64,000 nucleotides of DNA from Streptomyces sp. NBC_01481 (GCF_026339995.1 NZ_JAPEPT010000001.1:2041001-2105000), one strand, 5' to 3'. Positions 27,691 to 36,747 are shown, counted from the stretch's first letter. Notes: generated by a model not told the origin, from the sequence alone. Translations and numbers: made by a program.

Positions 27691-27909
27691 ATGGCGACCA
27701 AGGACACCGGCGGCGGACAGCAGAAGGCGACGCGTTCCACTGAGGAGGTCGAGGAGCAGGCGCAGGACGCGCAGGCTTCGGAGGACCTCAAGGAGCGCCA
27801 GGAGAAGCTGTCGGACGACGTCGACTCCGTGCTGGACGAGATCGATGACGTACTCGAGGAAAATGCGGAAGACTTCGTTCGAAGCTTCGTTCAAAAAGGT
27901 GGACAGTAG
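27691..27909 (+). CDS. pup: Prokaryotic ubiquitin-like protein Pup
   Basis: 72 residues, mostly disordered and rich in Glu, Asp and Gln. A helical region at about 25-60 (DLKERQEKLSDDVDSVLDEI) binds the ARC coiled coil. It ends in the hallmark GGQ, so Dop must deamidate it before PafA can attach it to lysines. The N-terminus serves as the unfolding initiator for ARC. The ribosome site GGTGAGGG is just upstream. The next gene begins 8 bases after the stop, so pup, the HNH gene, prcB and prcA form one cluster. Confidence 0.97.
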   Translation: MATKDTGGGQQKATRSTEEVEEQAQDAQASEDLKERQEKLSDDVDSVLDEIDDVLEENAEDFVRSFVQKGGQ

Positions 27910-27917
27910 TCACACAA

Positions 27918-28514
27918 ATGAACGAGGGGGCGAAGCGATGCACGGGGTGTGAGCGGACGCTACCGCTCGCTTCGTTTGCTGCGGACCGAAATCGACGCGA
28001 CGGTCTCCAAGTGCGGTGCCGGGAGTGCGTGGCGGAATATGGGGCCGCGTACTACCGGCGTCGCAGGGAAGCCACGGGCAAGACCGTGCGCGACAAGGTA
28101 GAAGTGCCGCCGGGTCACAAGCTGTGCCGCACATGCGGTGAGATCAAGCCTCACAGCGAGTGGCATCGCAATGCGACCGCTTCGGGCCTGTCGACGCGCT
28201 GCAAGGCGTGCAGGGCCGTCCAAGGGCGGGCCGGACACCTCAAACGGCAGTACGGCATCACGGAGGTTGAGCGCGACGACATGATCTCGTCCCAGATGGG
28301 GATCTGCTCGATCTGCCTGACTGCTCCCGCAGTGCATGTGGATCACTGCCACGAGACGGGTAAGGTCCGTGGCGTACTGTGCTTCAACTGCAATTCGGCC
28401 ATCGGCAAGTTGGGAGATGATCCCGACACTGTTCGTCGAGCTGCGGCCTATTTGGAAGGAAACTCGTGGAAGCCAACACTCGTGGCGCCGGGCGTCTACC
28501 AACTGCCTTCCTGA
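27918..28514 (+). CDS. HNH / recombination endonuclease VII-like zinc protein inside the proteasome cluster
   Basis: 198 residues. The C-terminal part carries the endonuclease VII-type HNH signature [23 protein letters not shown]-like (about residues 137-160), preceded by CSIC. Two further CxxC pairs upstream (CTGC...CREC and CRTC...CKAC) suggest two more zinc ribbons, probably for nucleic-acid binding. Known relatives include phage T4 endonuclease VII, which cuts branched DNA. Codon use differs from neighbours: 15 of the first 53 codons end in A or T, and a rare CTA leucine codon is present. The last 49 bases overlap the prcB start in another frame, so translation is probably coupled. Its role in a proteasome cluster is unknown. 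I recall similar genes at this place in other Streptomyces, so it is likely an old acquisition rather than a recent insertion. Confidence 0.88.
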   Translation: MNEGAKRCTGCERTLPLASFAADRNRRDGLQVRCRECVAEYGAAYYRRRREATGKTVRDKVEVPPGHKLCRTCGEIKPHSEWHRNATASGLSTRCKACRAVQGRAGHLKRQYGITEVERDDMISSQMGICSICLTAPAVHVDHCHETGKVRGVLCFNCNSAIGKLGDDPDTVRRAAAYLEGNSWKPTLVAPGVYQLPS

Positions 28515-29311
28515 CGCCCGGCTCGTCCTCATTCATGGACTTCCTCGGTCAGCACTCCCCGGAGATGCTGCCCGGAAGGCGGGTCCTGCCGCCCGTGCAG
28601 GGCGCCATCCAGGCACCGCACGGCACGACCATCGTCGCGACGACGTTCCCCGGCGGTGTGGTGCTCGCCGGTGACCGGCGGGCGACCATGGGCAACATGA
28701 TCGCCCAGCGCGACATCGAGAAGGTCTTCCCGGCAGACGAGTACTCGGCCGTGGGCATTGCCGGCACCGCCGGCCTCGCGGTGGAGATGGTCAAGCTGTT
28801 CCAGCTGGAGCTGGAGCACTTCGAAAAGGTGGAAGGCGCCCAACTCTCCCTGGAGGGTAAGGCGAACCGGCTCTCCACCATGATCCGCAGCAACCTCGGC
28901 ATGGCCATGCAGGGCCTGGCCGTGGTGCCTCTCTTCGCCGGATACGACGTCGACCGCGAGAAGGGCCGCATCTTCTCCTACGACGTCACGGGCGGCCGCT
29001 CCGAGGAGCACGGGTTCGCGGCCACCGGCTCCGGCTCGATCTTCGCCCGCGGGGCCATGAAGAAGCTCTACCGCGAGGACCTGACGGAGCAGCAGGCCAC
29101 CACCCTGGTCATCCAGGCGCTGTACGACGCGGCCGACGACGACTCGGCGACCGGCGGACCCGATGTGGCCCGGCGGATCTATCCGATCGTCACGGTCATC
29201 ACCGACGAGGGCTTCCGCAAGCTCACCGAGGCCGAGTCCTCCGAGATCGCCCGCTCGATCCTGGAGCGCCGCCTCGAACAGCCCGACGGCCCCCGCGCCG
29301 CGCTGCTCTGA
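28466..29311 (+). CDS. prcB: 20S proteasome beta subunit
   Basis: 281 residues from GTG 28466 with GGAAGGA upstream; the start lies inside the HNH gene. A 53-residue propeptide ends at PHG, and autocatalytic cleavage exposes Thr54 (TTIVATTF), the N-terminal nucleophile. The catalytic Asp/Lys environment (GDRRAT, KVFPAD) is intact. Two beta rings form the proteolytic chamber between alpha rings. The protein closely matches what I know of the S. coelicolor subunit. It is followed 50 bases later by prcA. Confidence 0.97.
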   Translation: MEANTRGAGRLPTAFLTPGSSSFMDFLGQHSPEMLPGRRVLPPVQGAIQAPHGTTIVATTFPGGVVLAGDRRATMGNMIAQRDIEKVFPADEYSAVGIAGTAGLAVEMVKLFQLELEHFEKVEGAQLSLEGKANRLSTMIRSNLGMAMQGLAVVPLFAGYDVDREKGRIFSYDVTGGRSEEHGFAATGSGSIFARGAMKKLYREDLTEQQATTLVIQALYDAADDDSATGGPDVARRIYPIVTVITDEGFRKLTEAESSEIARSILERRLEQPDGPRAALL

Positions 29312-29361
29312 TGACCCCCTCTTCTGAACACATGCCACTGACAGAAAGGGACGGATAGCCG

Positions 29362-30135
29362 GTGTCGACGCCGTTCTACGTCTCACCCCAGCAGGCCATG
29401 GCCGACCGGGCGGAATACGCCCGCAAGGGCATCGCCCGTGGTCGCAGCCTCGTTGTGCTGCAGTACACCGACGGCATCGTGTTCGTCGGCGAGAACCCGT
29501 CCCGTGCGCTGCACAAATTCAGTGAGATCTACGACCGGATCGGCTTCGCCGCCGCCGGTAAGTACAACGAGTACGAGAACCTGCGGATCGGCGGCGTGCG
29601 CTATGCCGATCTGCGCGGATACACCTACGACCGTGACGATGTGACGGCCCGTGGGCTCGCCAATGTCTATGCCCAGACGCTGGGCACCATCTTCTCCAGT
29701 GCGGCCGAGAAGCCGTACGAGGTGGAGCTGGTCGTCGCCGAGGTCGGCGCGACTGCCGAGGGCGACCAGATCTACCGACTGCCGCACGACGGATCGATCG
29801 TGGACGAGCACGGCTCGGTCGCGGTCGGCGGCAATGCCGAACAGATCAGCACCTATCTCGATCAGCGGCACCGCGACGGGATGTCGCTGGCGGAGGCGCT
29901 GAAACTGGCCGTACAGGCCCTGTCCAACCAGTCCAACGGCAGCGAGCGGGAGATCCCCGCGGATCGCCTGGAAGTCGCGGTCCTGGACCGGACGCGACCG
30001 CAGCAGCGGAAGTTCAAGCGCATCGTCGGTCGGCAGCTGGCCCGGCTGCTGGAGGCGGACGGTGCCGCGTCGACCCCGACGGACGCGCCGTCGGACACGG
30101 AGGAGACCGAGGACGGCGGGGAGGGCGGGGAGTAG
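29362..30135 (+). CDS. prcA: 20S proteasome alpha subunit
   Basis: 257 residues from GTG 29362. The proteasome alpha signature at the N-terminus ([20 protein letters not shown]) forms the gate, and the fold continues to about residue 230. No catalytic Thr, as expected. The C-terminal ~25 residues are a disordered acidic tail ending in Gly-Gly-Glu, the same three residues as deamidated Pup. Alpha rings dock the GQYL tails of ARC. Last gene of the cluster; a hairpin follows before a convergent gene. Confidence 0.97.
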   Translation: MSTPFYVSPQQAMADRAEYARKGIARGRSLVVLQYTDGIVFVGENPSRALHKFSEIYDRIGFAAAGKYNEYENLRIGGVRYADLRGYTYDRDDVTARGLANVYAQTLGTIFSSAAEKPYEVELVVAEVGATAEGDQIYRLPHDGSIVDEHGSVAVGGNAEQISTYLDQRHRDGMSLAEALKLAVQALSNQSNGSEREIPADRLEVAVLDRTRPQQRKFKRIVGRQLARLLEADGAASTPTDAPSDTEETEDGGEGGE

Positions 30136-30164
30136 CCCTGCCGGAGTCTCGGCGACACGCGCGA

Positions 30165-30200
30165 CTGCGCCCCGGACCGCCCGTGCGGGCCGGGGCGCAG
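30165..30200. terminator. Terminator between prcA and a convergent gene
   Basis: CTGCGCCCCGG at 30165-30175 pairs with CCGGGGCGCAG at 30190-30200, with an inner CCGC/GCGG pairing. No T-run. Confidence 0.7.
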
Positions 30201-30223
30201 CCGTCTGCCCGGCTGCTCTGCAC

Positions 30224-31279
30224 TCAGGGGAGCGCCCAGTGGTGGAGGCGTTCGCGGTCCCGGGTGAGCCAGCTGCCGTCGCCGAGCGGGGTCACATCGC
30301 CCCCGACCGCCACCGGGTACCGCAGCCGTCCCAGGGGGCGGAGCGTCGCCGTGTCGCACAGCCAGTGACGGATCGAGACCGGCCGCCCGGGCAGATAGAT
30401 CCGGCCGGTGACCAGGACATGATCCGCGTCGATCAGGAACGCGCCGGCGACCTCGTCGTTGTCGCGGTCGGCCGCCAGCTCCCCGAGGTCGAAGAGACCG
30501 GCCGGGTCGTCGGCGGCCACATCGTGCGAGGCGAGTTCGTCGCGGTCGTCGTTGTGCGCGATGCCCTCCGCGCGTCGCAGGGTGAGGACCCGGCCCTGGT
30601 CCGGCAGGAAGTCGATCACCTCGCGCATCGTGGTGCCGCCGCGGATGTGCAGCCCGTCCTTGCGGGGCTCGATCCACCACGTCGACCAGCTGTACCAGGC
30701 CGTCCAGCAGGAGAGGGCGAGCAGTGAGCCGTCCGGATGCCACCGCTGTGTCACGTCCGAGGAGACCGCTCCGATGGGGCGCCGGGCGCGGATATCGCCG
30801 GTCGCCGCGTCGAGCAGGAGCAGCGTGTCCCGCCCGTAGCGGTGCCGTGGCGGGTTGTCGCAGATCAGTATGGCGGCGCGCTCGTCCCTGGTCGGCGTGG
30901 GCACGAGGACGCTGACGAGGGCCCCGTCCGGGCTCACGGCGGGCCTGCCGGGAGGGCGGGGGTCGCGGTGTGCGCCGTGCCAGCGGGCGTGTGACAGCTC
31001 CCAGCGGGTGGCTCCGTCGGGACCGAGTGCGCGGATCCTGCTGCCCTCGGCGACGACTACCGCGCCTCCGGGCAGCGGGGCCGCCGCGCAGTACGGCGGG
31101 AGGCGCAGGCTCCGGGTGGGCGCGAGGGTGCCCGAGAGGAAGGTGTCCGCGTCGTGTAACTCCAGCCCTTCGTCCGTTCTGACGGAAAGCCGCCCGTCCA
31201 CAAGCGGTGTCACGGAGCCCGCCGCGGGGGCCGTCCCGATCAGCGTCGCGTCGATCGGGCTCTCCGCCGTACTCATCAT
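30224..31279 (-). CDS. WD40/propeller-like protein of unknown function
   Basis: 351 residues, with either ATG 31279 or 31276 as start. Repeating units such as WHPDGSLLALS, GPDGATRWELS and AVSPDGALVSVLV look like blades of a WD40 or quinoprotein-type propeller. It has no signal peptide or membrane span, so it is cytoplasmic. A Trp-rich patch (SCWTAWYSWSTWWIEP) near residue 205 is distinctive. I cannot name a ligand or partner. It sits between prcA and a LacI regulator on the opposite strand to the proteasome genes, so a functional link to protein degradation is not implied. Confidence 0.75.
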   Translation of the reverse strand: MMSTAESPIDATLIGTAPAAGSVTPLVDGRLSVRTDEGLELHDADTFLSGTLAPTRSLRLPPYCAAAPLPGGAVVVAEGSRIRALGPDGATRWELSHARWHGAHRDPRPPGRPAVSPDGALVSVLVPTPTRDERAAILICDNPPRHRYGRDTLLLLDAATGDIRARRPIGAVSSDVTQRWHPDGSLLALSCWTAWYSWSTWWIEPRKDGLHIRGGTTMREVIDFLPDQGRVLTLRRAEGIAHNDDRDELASHDVAADDPAGLFDLGELAADRDNDEVAGAFLIDADHVLVTGRIYLPGRPVSIRHWLCDTATLRPLGRLRYPVAVGGDVTPLGDGSWLTRDRERLHHWALP

Positions 31280-31370
31280 GATCGTGATCGTTCCACGACG
31301 GACGGCGCGGTCTCAAGGCCGCTGGGTGAGGACCATACGTACGGGTTGGCGCCACCCCGGACGTTCGGGT

Positions 31371-32402
31371 TCACACCTTCCGGGCGGGGGCTGAGGAGCC
31401 GCGTACGACCAGGCGGACCGGGAGGTCGCCCTCCTCGGGGCGGCGGCCCTCGAGAACGGCGAGCAGGGCCGCCATGCCCCGCTCGCCCACGCGTTCCGCG
31501 GGCAGGCTGAGCGTGGTGAGCTCGGGCTCCACCGCGGTGGCGAGCGCGAGGTCGTCGAAGCCGGTGACGGACACGTCCTCGGGCACCCGCAGTCCCGCGC
31601 GGCGCACGGCCTTGCAGGCTCCGGCGGCAATGATGTCGTCGTCGCAGATGATCGCGGTGGGCCGGGGTTCTGGGGCGGCCAGGGCCCGCTCGGCGGCCTC
31701 GCGCGCGCCGTTGACTTCCAGGGGTGCGGAGACGGTCCGCACCACCGCGCCGGGGACGGTGCTCAGCGCCTCGTGGAGTGCCCGGGCCCGTACGTCGAAG
31801 GTCCAGGAGCTGATGGCCGACGCGAGATGGACGAAGCGGCGATGTCCGAGGGACAGCAGATGGTCCGTCATCTGCCGCATGCCGTCGGCGATGTCGAGGT
31901 TGACGTGAGCGGCCGCGCCGGGATCCGCCGGGTCGCTGTCGAGCATCACGAGCGGGAGATCCGTGCCGCGGATGGCGGTCAGCGCCTCGGCGGCCATCGA
32001 GGAGGCGATCACGCCGTCGAGCGCGGCCCGCGCCGAGGCGAAGGGGTCCTTGGCGGGTCCGACGCCCTCGGGGGACGGGTAGAGCACTACGCCGAAGCCG
32101 TGCTCGGCGGCGACGGTCGCAGCGCCGGTGTAGACGCGGGCGAAGAACTCATTGGTCAGCGCGGGCACCACGAGCAGCGCGGTCCTGGTCCGCCCGAGCC
32201 GCAGATTCCGTGCGGCGAGATTGGGCCGGTAGCCGAGCTCGCGGGCGGCGTCCCGCACCATCCCGGCGGTCCGCTCGGAGACGCGTCCGCGCCACTTCTC
32301 ACCGAGGACGAGGGAAACCGTGGCCTGCGAAACCCCGGCAACCCTGGCGACATCCCGGCTGGTGGGGCGCACGCCGCCGGGCTGGGTGAACCCGTGTGCC
32401 AT
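31371..32402 (-). CDS. LacI-family transcriptional regulator
   Basis: 343 residues. An N-terminal LacI HTH with hinge (TSRDVARVAGVSQATVSLVL, about residues 14-33) is followed by a periplasmic-binding-protein-like sensor domain (DGVIASS, TGFDDLALATAVEPELTT). It probably binds a sugar or nucleoside. It diverges from an MFS transporter gene with 140 bases between the starts. A 10-bp inverted repeat in that gap is the likely operator, so the regulator probably controls the transporter and perhaps itself. Confidence 0.9.
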   Translation of the reverse strand: MAHGFTQPGGVRPTSRDVARVAGVSQATVSLVLGEKWRGRVSERTAGMVRDAARELGYRPNLAARNLRLGRTRTALLVVPALTNEFFARVYTGAATVAAEHGFGVVLYPSPEGVGPAKDPFASARAALDGVIASSMAAEALTAIRGTDLPLVMLDSDPADPGAAAHVNLDIADGMRQMTDHLLSLGHRRFVHLASAISSWTFDVRARALHEALSTVPGAVVRTVSAPLEVNGAREAAERALAAPEPRPTAIICDDDIIAAGACKAVRRAGLRVPEDVSVTGFDDLALATAVEPELTTLSLPAERVGERGMAALLAVLEGRRPEEGDLPVRLVVRGSSAPARKV

Positions 32403-32468
32403 CGAAGCCGTCCTCAGCCCTCGCCGCTCGCCGTGCCTCCGCGGTGGACCCGCGGACTGCCGTCATGG

Positions 32469-32495
32469 TACGTATGACGGAACAAGTTATACGTA
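32469..32495. promoter_or_regulatory. Inverted repeat between LacI and MFS genes
   Basis: TACGTATGAC at 32469-32478 and GTTATACGTA at 32486-32495 are inverted copies with one mismatch and a 7-base spacer. Centred between divergent genes, it is the best operator candidate for the LacI regulator. Confidence 0.6.
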
Positions 32496-32542
32496 AAACC
32501 CTGGGTCGCACCCGTGGAAAGCCGGGGGAAGAGGAGCAGAAC

Positions 32543-33823
32543 ATGGCCGAGGGAACCGCCGGCTACCGGGACATCCTCAAGGTGCCGCACGCCGCGCGGC
32601 TGCTCTCCGGCACGCTCGTCGGGCGGCTGCCCAACGCCACCGGTCCCGTGGCGATCGTCCTGTTCACCCGCGCCGAGGGCGGCAGCTACAGCCTCGCCGG
32701 CGGGCTCGCCGCCGTGTACGGCATAGCCACCGCGATAGGCCAGCCCCTCCTCGGCCGGGCGGTCGACCTGCACGGGCAGCCCCGCGTCCAGTTCCCCGCC
32801 GCCGTCGTCTCGGCCATCGGCATGGTGCTGCTGGCCGCCGTCGGGATCGGCGCGCTGCCGCTCGCGTACGCGGCCGTCGCCGTCGCGGGCGTGTTCACAC
32901 CACCGCTCGAGGGCGGCCTGCGGGCCCTGTGGCCCAGCGTCCTCGGCCGTGAGGACCGGGTGCACCGGGCCTACGCCATGGACGCCGTCGCCCAGGAAGT
33001 GATGTTCACCGTCGGCCCCCTGCTGGTGACGCTGCTCGTATCGCTCTGGTCGGCGGGAGCCGCGCTCCTCGTCATCAATGTCATCGGCGTCCTCGGCGCG
33101 CTCTCCGTCGTCCTCTCGGAGCCCTCCCGAGGCTGGCGCTCCGCACCTCGAGAGGCCCACTGGCTGGGCGCCCTGCGCTCGCCCGGGCTCCTCGCGCTCC
33201 TCGGGGCCTTCTTCTTCGTCGGCCTCGCGCTCGGCTCGATCACCGTGGCCGCAATCGCGTACGCGGACGACCACGGTCAGGAGTCGGTGTACGGCTGGCT
33301 GATGGCGGCACTGGGCCTCGGCGCCCTCATCGGCGGCACGGCCTACGGCGCGCGGCAGTGGGCCGGAGCCCCCGAGCGCCGGCTGCGTGCCATCGTCGCC
33401 CTGCTCGCCCTCGGCTATCTGCCGCTCGCGCTCACGCCCGGTGTCGTCGCCATGACGGCGCTGGCCGCGGTCTCGGGCGTCTTCCTCGCACCCGCGATCG
33501 CCTGCGCCTTCATCGTCGTGGACCGGCATGCCCCGCGCGGCACGGTCACCGAGTCCTTCTCCTGGCTCGTCACCACCTTCGGCGTCGGCGCGGCGCTCGG
33601 AACGGCCGTCGCGGGCCCGGCCGTCGAGCTCGGCGGAACCTCCTGGAGCTTTGCCGTCGCGGGAGCCGGGGGCATTGCCGCACTCCTGGTTCTGATGACC
33701 ACTCAGCGGGTCCTGGCAGTTCCCGCCCGCAGCAAGGACATCGCGGTCGCAATCCCGGGCTCATCGGAAAATGATCGAAACGGTGCTGCCGAACCCGGTT
33801 TCAGCTCAGGCCGTGAGGCGTAA
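32543..33823 (+). CDS. MFS transporter
   Basis: 426 residues from ATG 32543, preceded by GAGGAG; an in-frame region extends upstream but has no ribosome site. About 12 hydrophobic helices are visible, with the inter-helix basic loop GRAVDLHGQPR after helix 2 and similar features midway. It resembles drug/metabolite exporters of the major facilitator superfamily; the substrate is unknown. The stop overlaps a possible -10 box of pafA, which starts 9 bases later, so pafA may be read both from this transcript and from its own promoter. Confidence 0.9.
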   Translation: MAEGTAGYRDILKVPHAARLLSGTLVGRLPNATGPVAIVLFTRAEGGSYSLAGGLAAVYGIATAIGQPLLGRAVDLHGQPRVQFPAAVVSAIGMVLLAAVGIGALPLAYAAVAVAGVFTPPLEGGLRALWPSVLGREDRVHRAYAMDAVAQEVMFTVGPLLVTLLVSLWSAGAALLVINVIGVLGALSVVLSEPSRGWRSAPREAHWLGALRSPGLLALLGAFFFVGLALGSITVAAIAYADDHGQESVYGWLMAALGLGALIGGTAYGARQWAGAPERRLRAIVALLALGYLPLALTPGVVAMTALAAVSGVFLAPAIACAFIVVDRHAPRGTVTESFSWLVTTFGVGAALGTAVAGPAVELGGTSWSFAVAGAGGIAALLVLMTTQRVLAVPARSKDIAVAIPGSSENDRNGAAEPGFSSGREA

Positions 33824-33826
33824 TGT
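33821..33826 (+). promoter_or_regulatory. Possible -10 box for a leaderless pafA transcript
   Basis: TAATGT at 33821-33826 lies 6 bases before ATG 33833 with no clear ribosome site between. -35 is weak. Confidence 0.35.
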
Positions 33827-33832
33827 TCAGAC

Positions 33833-35194
33833 ATGGACCGCCGCATTTTCGGGCTGGAGAACGAGTACGGCGTCACGTGCACGTTCAGGGGACAGCGCCG
33901 ACTGTCACCTGACGAAGTGGCGCGCTACCTCTTCCGCCGTGTTGTCTCATGGGGCCGCAGCAGCAATGTCTTCCTGCGGAACGGCGCCCGCCTCTACCTC
34001 GACGTGGGTTCGCATCCGGAATATGCAACTCCCGAATGCGACAACGTGACCGAGCTGGTCACCCACGACAAGGCCGGCGAGCGCATTCTCGAAGGCCTGC
34101 TCGTCGACGCCGAACGCCGCCTGCACGAGGAGGGAATCGCGGGCGACGTCTATCTCTTCAAGAACAACACCGACTCGGCGGGAAACTCCTACGGCTGCCA
34201 CGAGAACTATCTCGTCGCCCGCCACGGAGAGTTCTCCCGGCTCGCGGACATCCTCATCCCGTTCCTGGTGACCCGTCAGCTGCTGTGCGGCGCGGGCAAG
34301 GTGCTGCAGACCCCGCGCGGCGCGGTCTACTGCGTCAGCCAGCGCGCCGAGCACATCTGGGAGGGCGTCAGCTCCGCCACCACCCGCTCGCGCCCGATCA
34401 TCAACACCCGCGACGAGCCGCACGCCGACGCCGAGCGCTACCGCCGCCTGCATGTCATCGTCGGCGACTCGAACATGTCCGAGACGACCATGCTGCTGAA
34501 GGTCGGAGCGACCGATCTCGTCCTGCGCATGATCGAGGCGGGCACCGTGATGCGCGACCTGACCCTGGAGAACCCGATCCGGGCGATCCGCGAGGTCAGC
34601 CACGACATCACGGGCCAGCGCAAGGTGCGCCTGGCCAGCGGCCGTGAGGCCTCCGCCCTGGAGGTCCAGCGCGAGTACTTCGAGAAGGCCGTGGACTTCG
34701 TCGAGCGGCGTGGGATCCGCACCGGCATCGTCGAGCAGGTCCTGGAGCTCTGGGGCCGCACGCTGGACGCGATCGAGGCAGAGGACCTCGACCGGATCGG
34801 CACCGAGATCGACTGGGTCATGAAGTACAAGCTCATCGAGCGCTACCGCGCCAAGCACAACATGACCATGTCGCATCCGCGAGTCGCCCAGATAGACCTC
34901 GCCTACCACGACATCCACCGCCGCCGGGGCCTCTACTACCTGCTGGAACGCAAGGGCCAGGCCGCTCGCATCTGCAACGACCTGAAGATCTTCGAGGGCA
35001 AGTCGGTGCCCCCGCAGACCACCAGGGCGCGGCTGCGCGGCGACTTCATCCGCCGGGCGCAGGAGCAGCGGCGGGACTTCACCGTCGACTGGGTGCACCT
35101 CAAGCTCAACGACCAGGCGCAGCGCACCGTGTTGTGCAAGGACCCGTTCCGGTCGGTCGACGACCGGGTGGAGAAACTGATCGCAGGGATGTAA
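33833..35194 (+). CDS. pafA: Pup-protein ligase
   Basis: 453 residues, homologous to Dop but lacking the Dop loop. Metal ligands Glu9 and Glu11 lie in GLENEYG, with the catalytic Asp57 in [15 protein letters not shown]. It activates the C-terminal Glu of deamidated Pup with ATP and joins it to lysine side chains of target proteins. It is separated from the dop-pup-prcBA cluster by four genes. The spacing to the MFS gene is 9 bases. Two hairpins follow the stop. Confidence 0.96.
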   Translation: MDRRIFGLENEYGVTCTFRGQRRLSPDEVARYLFRRVVSWGRSSNVFLRNGARLYLDVGSHPEYATPECDNVTELVTHDKAGERILEGLLVDAERRLHEEGIAGDVYLFKNNTDSAGNSYGCHENYLVARHGEFSRLADILIPFLVTRQLLCGAGKVLQTPRGAVYCVSQRAEHIWEGVSSATTRSRPIINTRDEPHADAERYRRLHVIVGDSNMSETTMLLKVGATDLVLRMIEAGTVMRDLTLENPIRAIREVSHDITGQRKVRLASGREASALEVQREYFEKAVDFVERRGIRTGIVEQVLELWGRTLDAIEAEDLDRIGTEIDWVMKYKLIERYRAKHNMTMSHPRVAQIDLAYHDIHRRRGLYYLLERKGQAARICNDLKIFEGKSVPPQTTRARLRGDFIRRAQEQRRDFTVDWVHLKLNDQAQRTVLCKDPFRSVDDRVEKLIAGM

Positions 35195-35218
35195 TGACAC
35201 GTTGAGTGGAACGCCACT

Positions 35219-35248
35219 CGGGCCCCGTACGTTCTCGTACGGGGCCCG
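35219..35248 (+). terminator. Terminator after pafA
   Basis: A 13-bp stem CGGGCCCCGTACG with loop TTCT, followed by TTGC. Confidence 0.85.
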
Positions 35249-35263
35249 TTGCACGCCCGTAGC

Positions 35264-35312
35264 GGGTGCTCGGCCGATCCTGCCGGGCTCCGACAGGATC
35301 GGCCGAGCACCC
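35264..35312. terminator. Second hairpin between pafA and the FKBP lipoprotein gene
   Basis: A 19-bp perfect stem starting GGGTGCTCGGCCGATCCTG with an 11-base loop. It lies 15 bases after the first hairpin and 48 bases before the next GTG start. It lacks a T-run and may instead be a leader structure. Confidence 0.65.
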
Positions 35313-35359
35313 CCTAGAGTGTCCGGGACCTACTGTGCCGTCTGAGATCTGAGGAACAC

Positions 35360-36298
35360 GTGCGCCGACTAGCCGGCCTTCTCGTCATCCCCTTGCTGCT
35401 GCTGTCGGCAGTGGCGTGCGGCAGCGACGACAAGGACTCCGACTCCACCTCGTCCAGCGGGCTGCCCGCCATCACCGCAGGCGCCAAGTTCGGCGAGAAG
35501 CCGACCCTGGCCAAGGGTGAGGGTGATCCGCCCAAGGACCTGAAGGTCGTCGTGATCAGCGAGGGCAAGGGCGCGAAGCTGAAGAAGGGCGACCAGGCCC
35601 AGGTCAATTACCTCGGCCAGATGTGGGACTCCGACAAGCCTTTCGACAACAGCTTCGACCGGGGCCAGCCCTTCGATGTGACGATCGGCGGCGGCGGTGT
35701 CATCGAGGGCTGGCAGAAGGCTCTCGACGGCCAGAAGGTTGGCAGCCGTCTCGAGGTGTCGATCCCGCCGGCGCTCGGCTACGGCAAGCAGGGGCAGGGC
35801 GACATCAAGCCCAACGCCACGCTCGTGTTCGTCATGGACATCGTCAAGGCCACCGTCATTCCCGTCTCCGCCAAGGGCACCGAGGTCGCGCAGGACAACA
35901 TCGATCTGCCGAAGGTGGGCACCAACACCGACGGCAAGGCTCCCTCGGTGACCTTCCCCAAGAAGGCCGACCCGCCGAAGAAGCTCGTCTCGAACTACGT
36001 GATCGAGGGCACGGGCCCGGTGCTCACGGCGAAGGACACCATCGTCGTGAAGTACGAGGCCTACCTCTGGGCCGGCGGCAAGAAGTTCGACAGCACCTAC
36101 GCCGCGGGCAAGACCCAGACCTTCCCGCTGGCGCAGGTCACGCTCAAGGGCCTCAAGGACGGCATCATCGGCAAGAAGGTCGGCAGCCGTGTGCTGCTGG
36201 TCATCCCGCCGGACCAGGCCTTCGGCGCCAAGGAGCAGCAGGGCATCCCGAAGAACTCGACGCTCGTCTTCGCCATGGACCTTCTGACGAAGCCGTAA
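35360..36298 (+). CDS. Lipoprotein with two FKBP-type peptidyl-prolyl isomerase domains
   Basis: 312 residues from GTG 35360 (GAGGAAC upstream). The lipobox LSAVAC puts the lipid Cys near residue 20. FKBP domain 1 covers about 75-170 (GQAFDVTIG-like region, VIEGWQKALDGQKVGSR) and domain 2 about 210-312 (FPLAQVTLKGLKDGIIGKKVGSR). Several active-site aromatic residues are replaced in domain 2, so it may be mainly a chaperone. It likely assists folding of exported proteins on the cell surface. The next gene is a cytoplasmic FKBP, 57 bases on. Confidence 0.9.
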   Translation: MRRLAGLLVIPLLLLSAVACGSDDKDSDSTSSSGLPAITAGAKFGEKPTLAKGEGDPPKDLKVVVISEGKGAKLKKGDQAQVNYLGQMWDSDKPFDNSFDRGQPFDVTIGGGGVIEGWQKALDGQKVGSRLEVSIPPALGYGKQGQGDIKPNATLVFVMDIVKATVIPVSAKGTEVAQDNIDLPKVGTNTDGKAPSVTFPKKADPPKKLVSNYVIEGTGPVLTAKDTIVVKYEAYLWAGGKKFDSTYAAGKTQTFPLAQVTLKGLKDGIIGKKVGSRVLLVIPPDQAFGAKEQQGIPKNSTLVFAMDLLTKP

Positions 36299-36355
36299 GG
36301 GCAAAGATGTAAGACTGTCCTGGTTGCCCCGTTCATCATTAAGAGGAGCAGTTCA

Positions 36356-36730
36356 GTGAGCATCGAGAAGCCCGAGATCGACTTCCCGGGTGGCGAGCCG
36401 CCGGCCGACCTGGAGATCAAGGACATCTGGGAGGGCGACGGCCCGGTGGCCAAGGCGGGCGACACCGTCTCCGTCCACTACGTGGGCGTGGCCTTCTCCA
36501 CCGGCGAGGAGTTCGACGCTTCCTGGAACCGCGGCACCCCGCTGCAGTTCCAGCTCGGTGTCGGCCAGGTCATCTCCGGCTGGGACCAGGGCGTGCAGGG
36601 CATGAAGGTCGGCGGCCGCCGCCAGCTGATCATCCCGGCGCACCTCGCGTACGGGGACCGCGGCGCCGGTGGCGGCGCCATCGCCCCGGGCGAGACGCTG
36701 ATCTTCGTCTGCGATCTGGTCGCCGTCTGA
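36356..36730 (+). CDS. Cytoplasmic FKBP-type peptidyl-prolyl isomerase
   Basis: 124 residues from GTG 36356 with AGAGGAG upstream. A single FKBP domain with the conserved active-site set (FDASWNRG, QVISGWDQGVQGMKVGGRR, IPAHLAYGDRGAGG). No signal sequence. It catalyses cis-trans isomerisation of prolyl bonds and is typical of FK506-binding proteins of Streptomyces. A terminator follows, so it closes the two-gene FKBP unit. Confidence 0.93.
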   Translation: MSIEKPEIDFPGGEPPADLEIKDIWEGDGPVAKAGDTVSVHYVGVAFSTGEEFDASWNRGTPLQFQLGVGQVISGWDQGVQGMKVGGRRQLIIPAHLAYGDRGAGGGAIAPGETLIFVCDLVAV

Positions 36731-36747
36731 TCACGTACGGACAGTAA

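Noticed and set aside
29337-29344. TGTCAGTG octamer on the minus strand between prcB and prcA
   Set aside because: The sequence 8 bases further on is TCAGAA, not TAnnnT, and no leftward gene follows.
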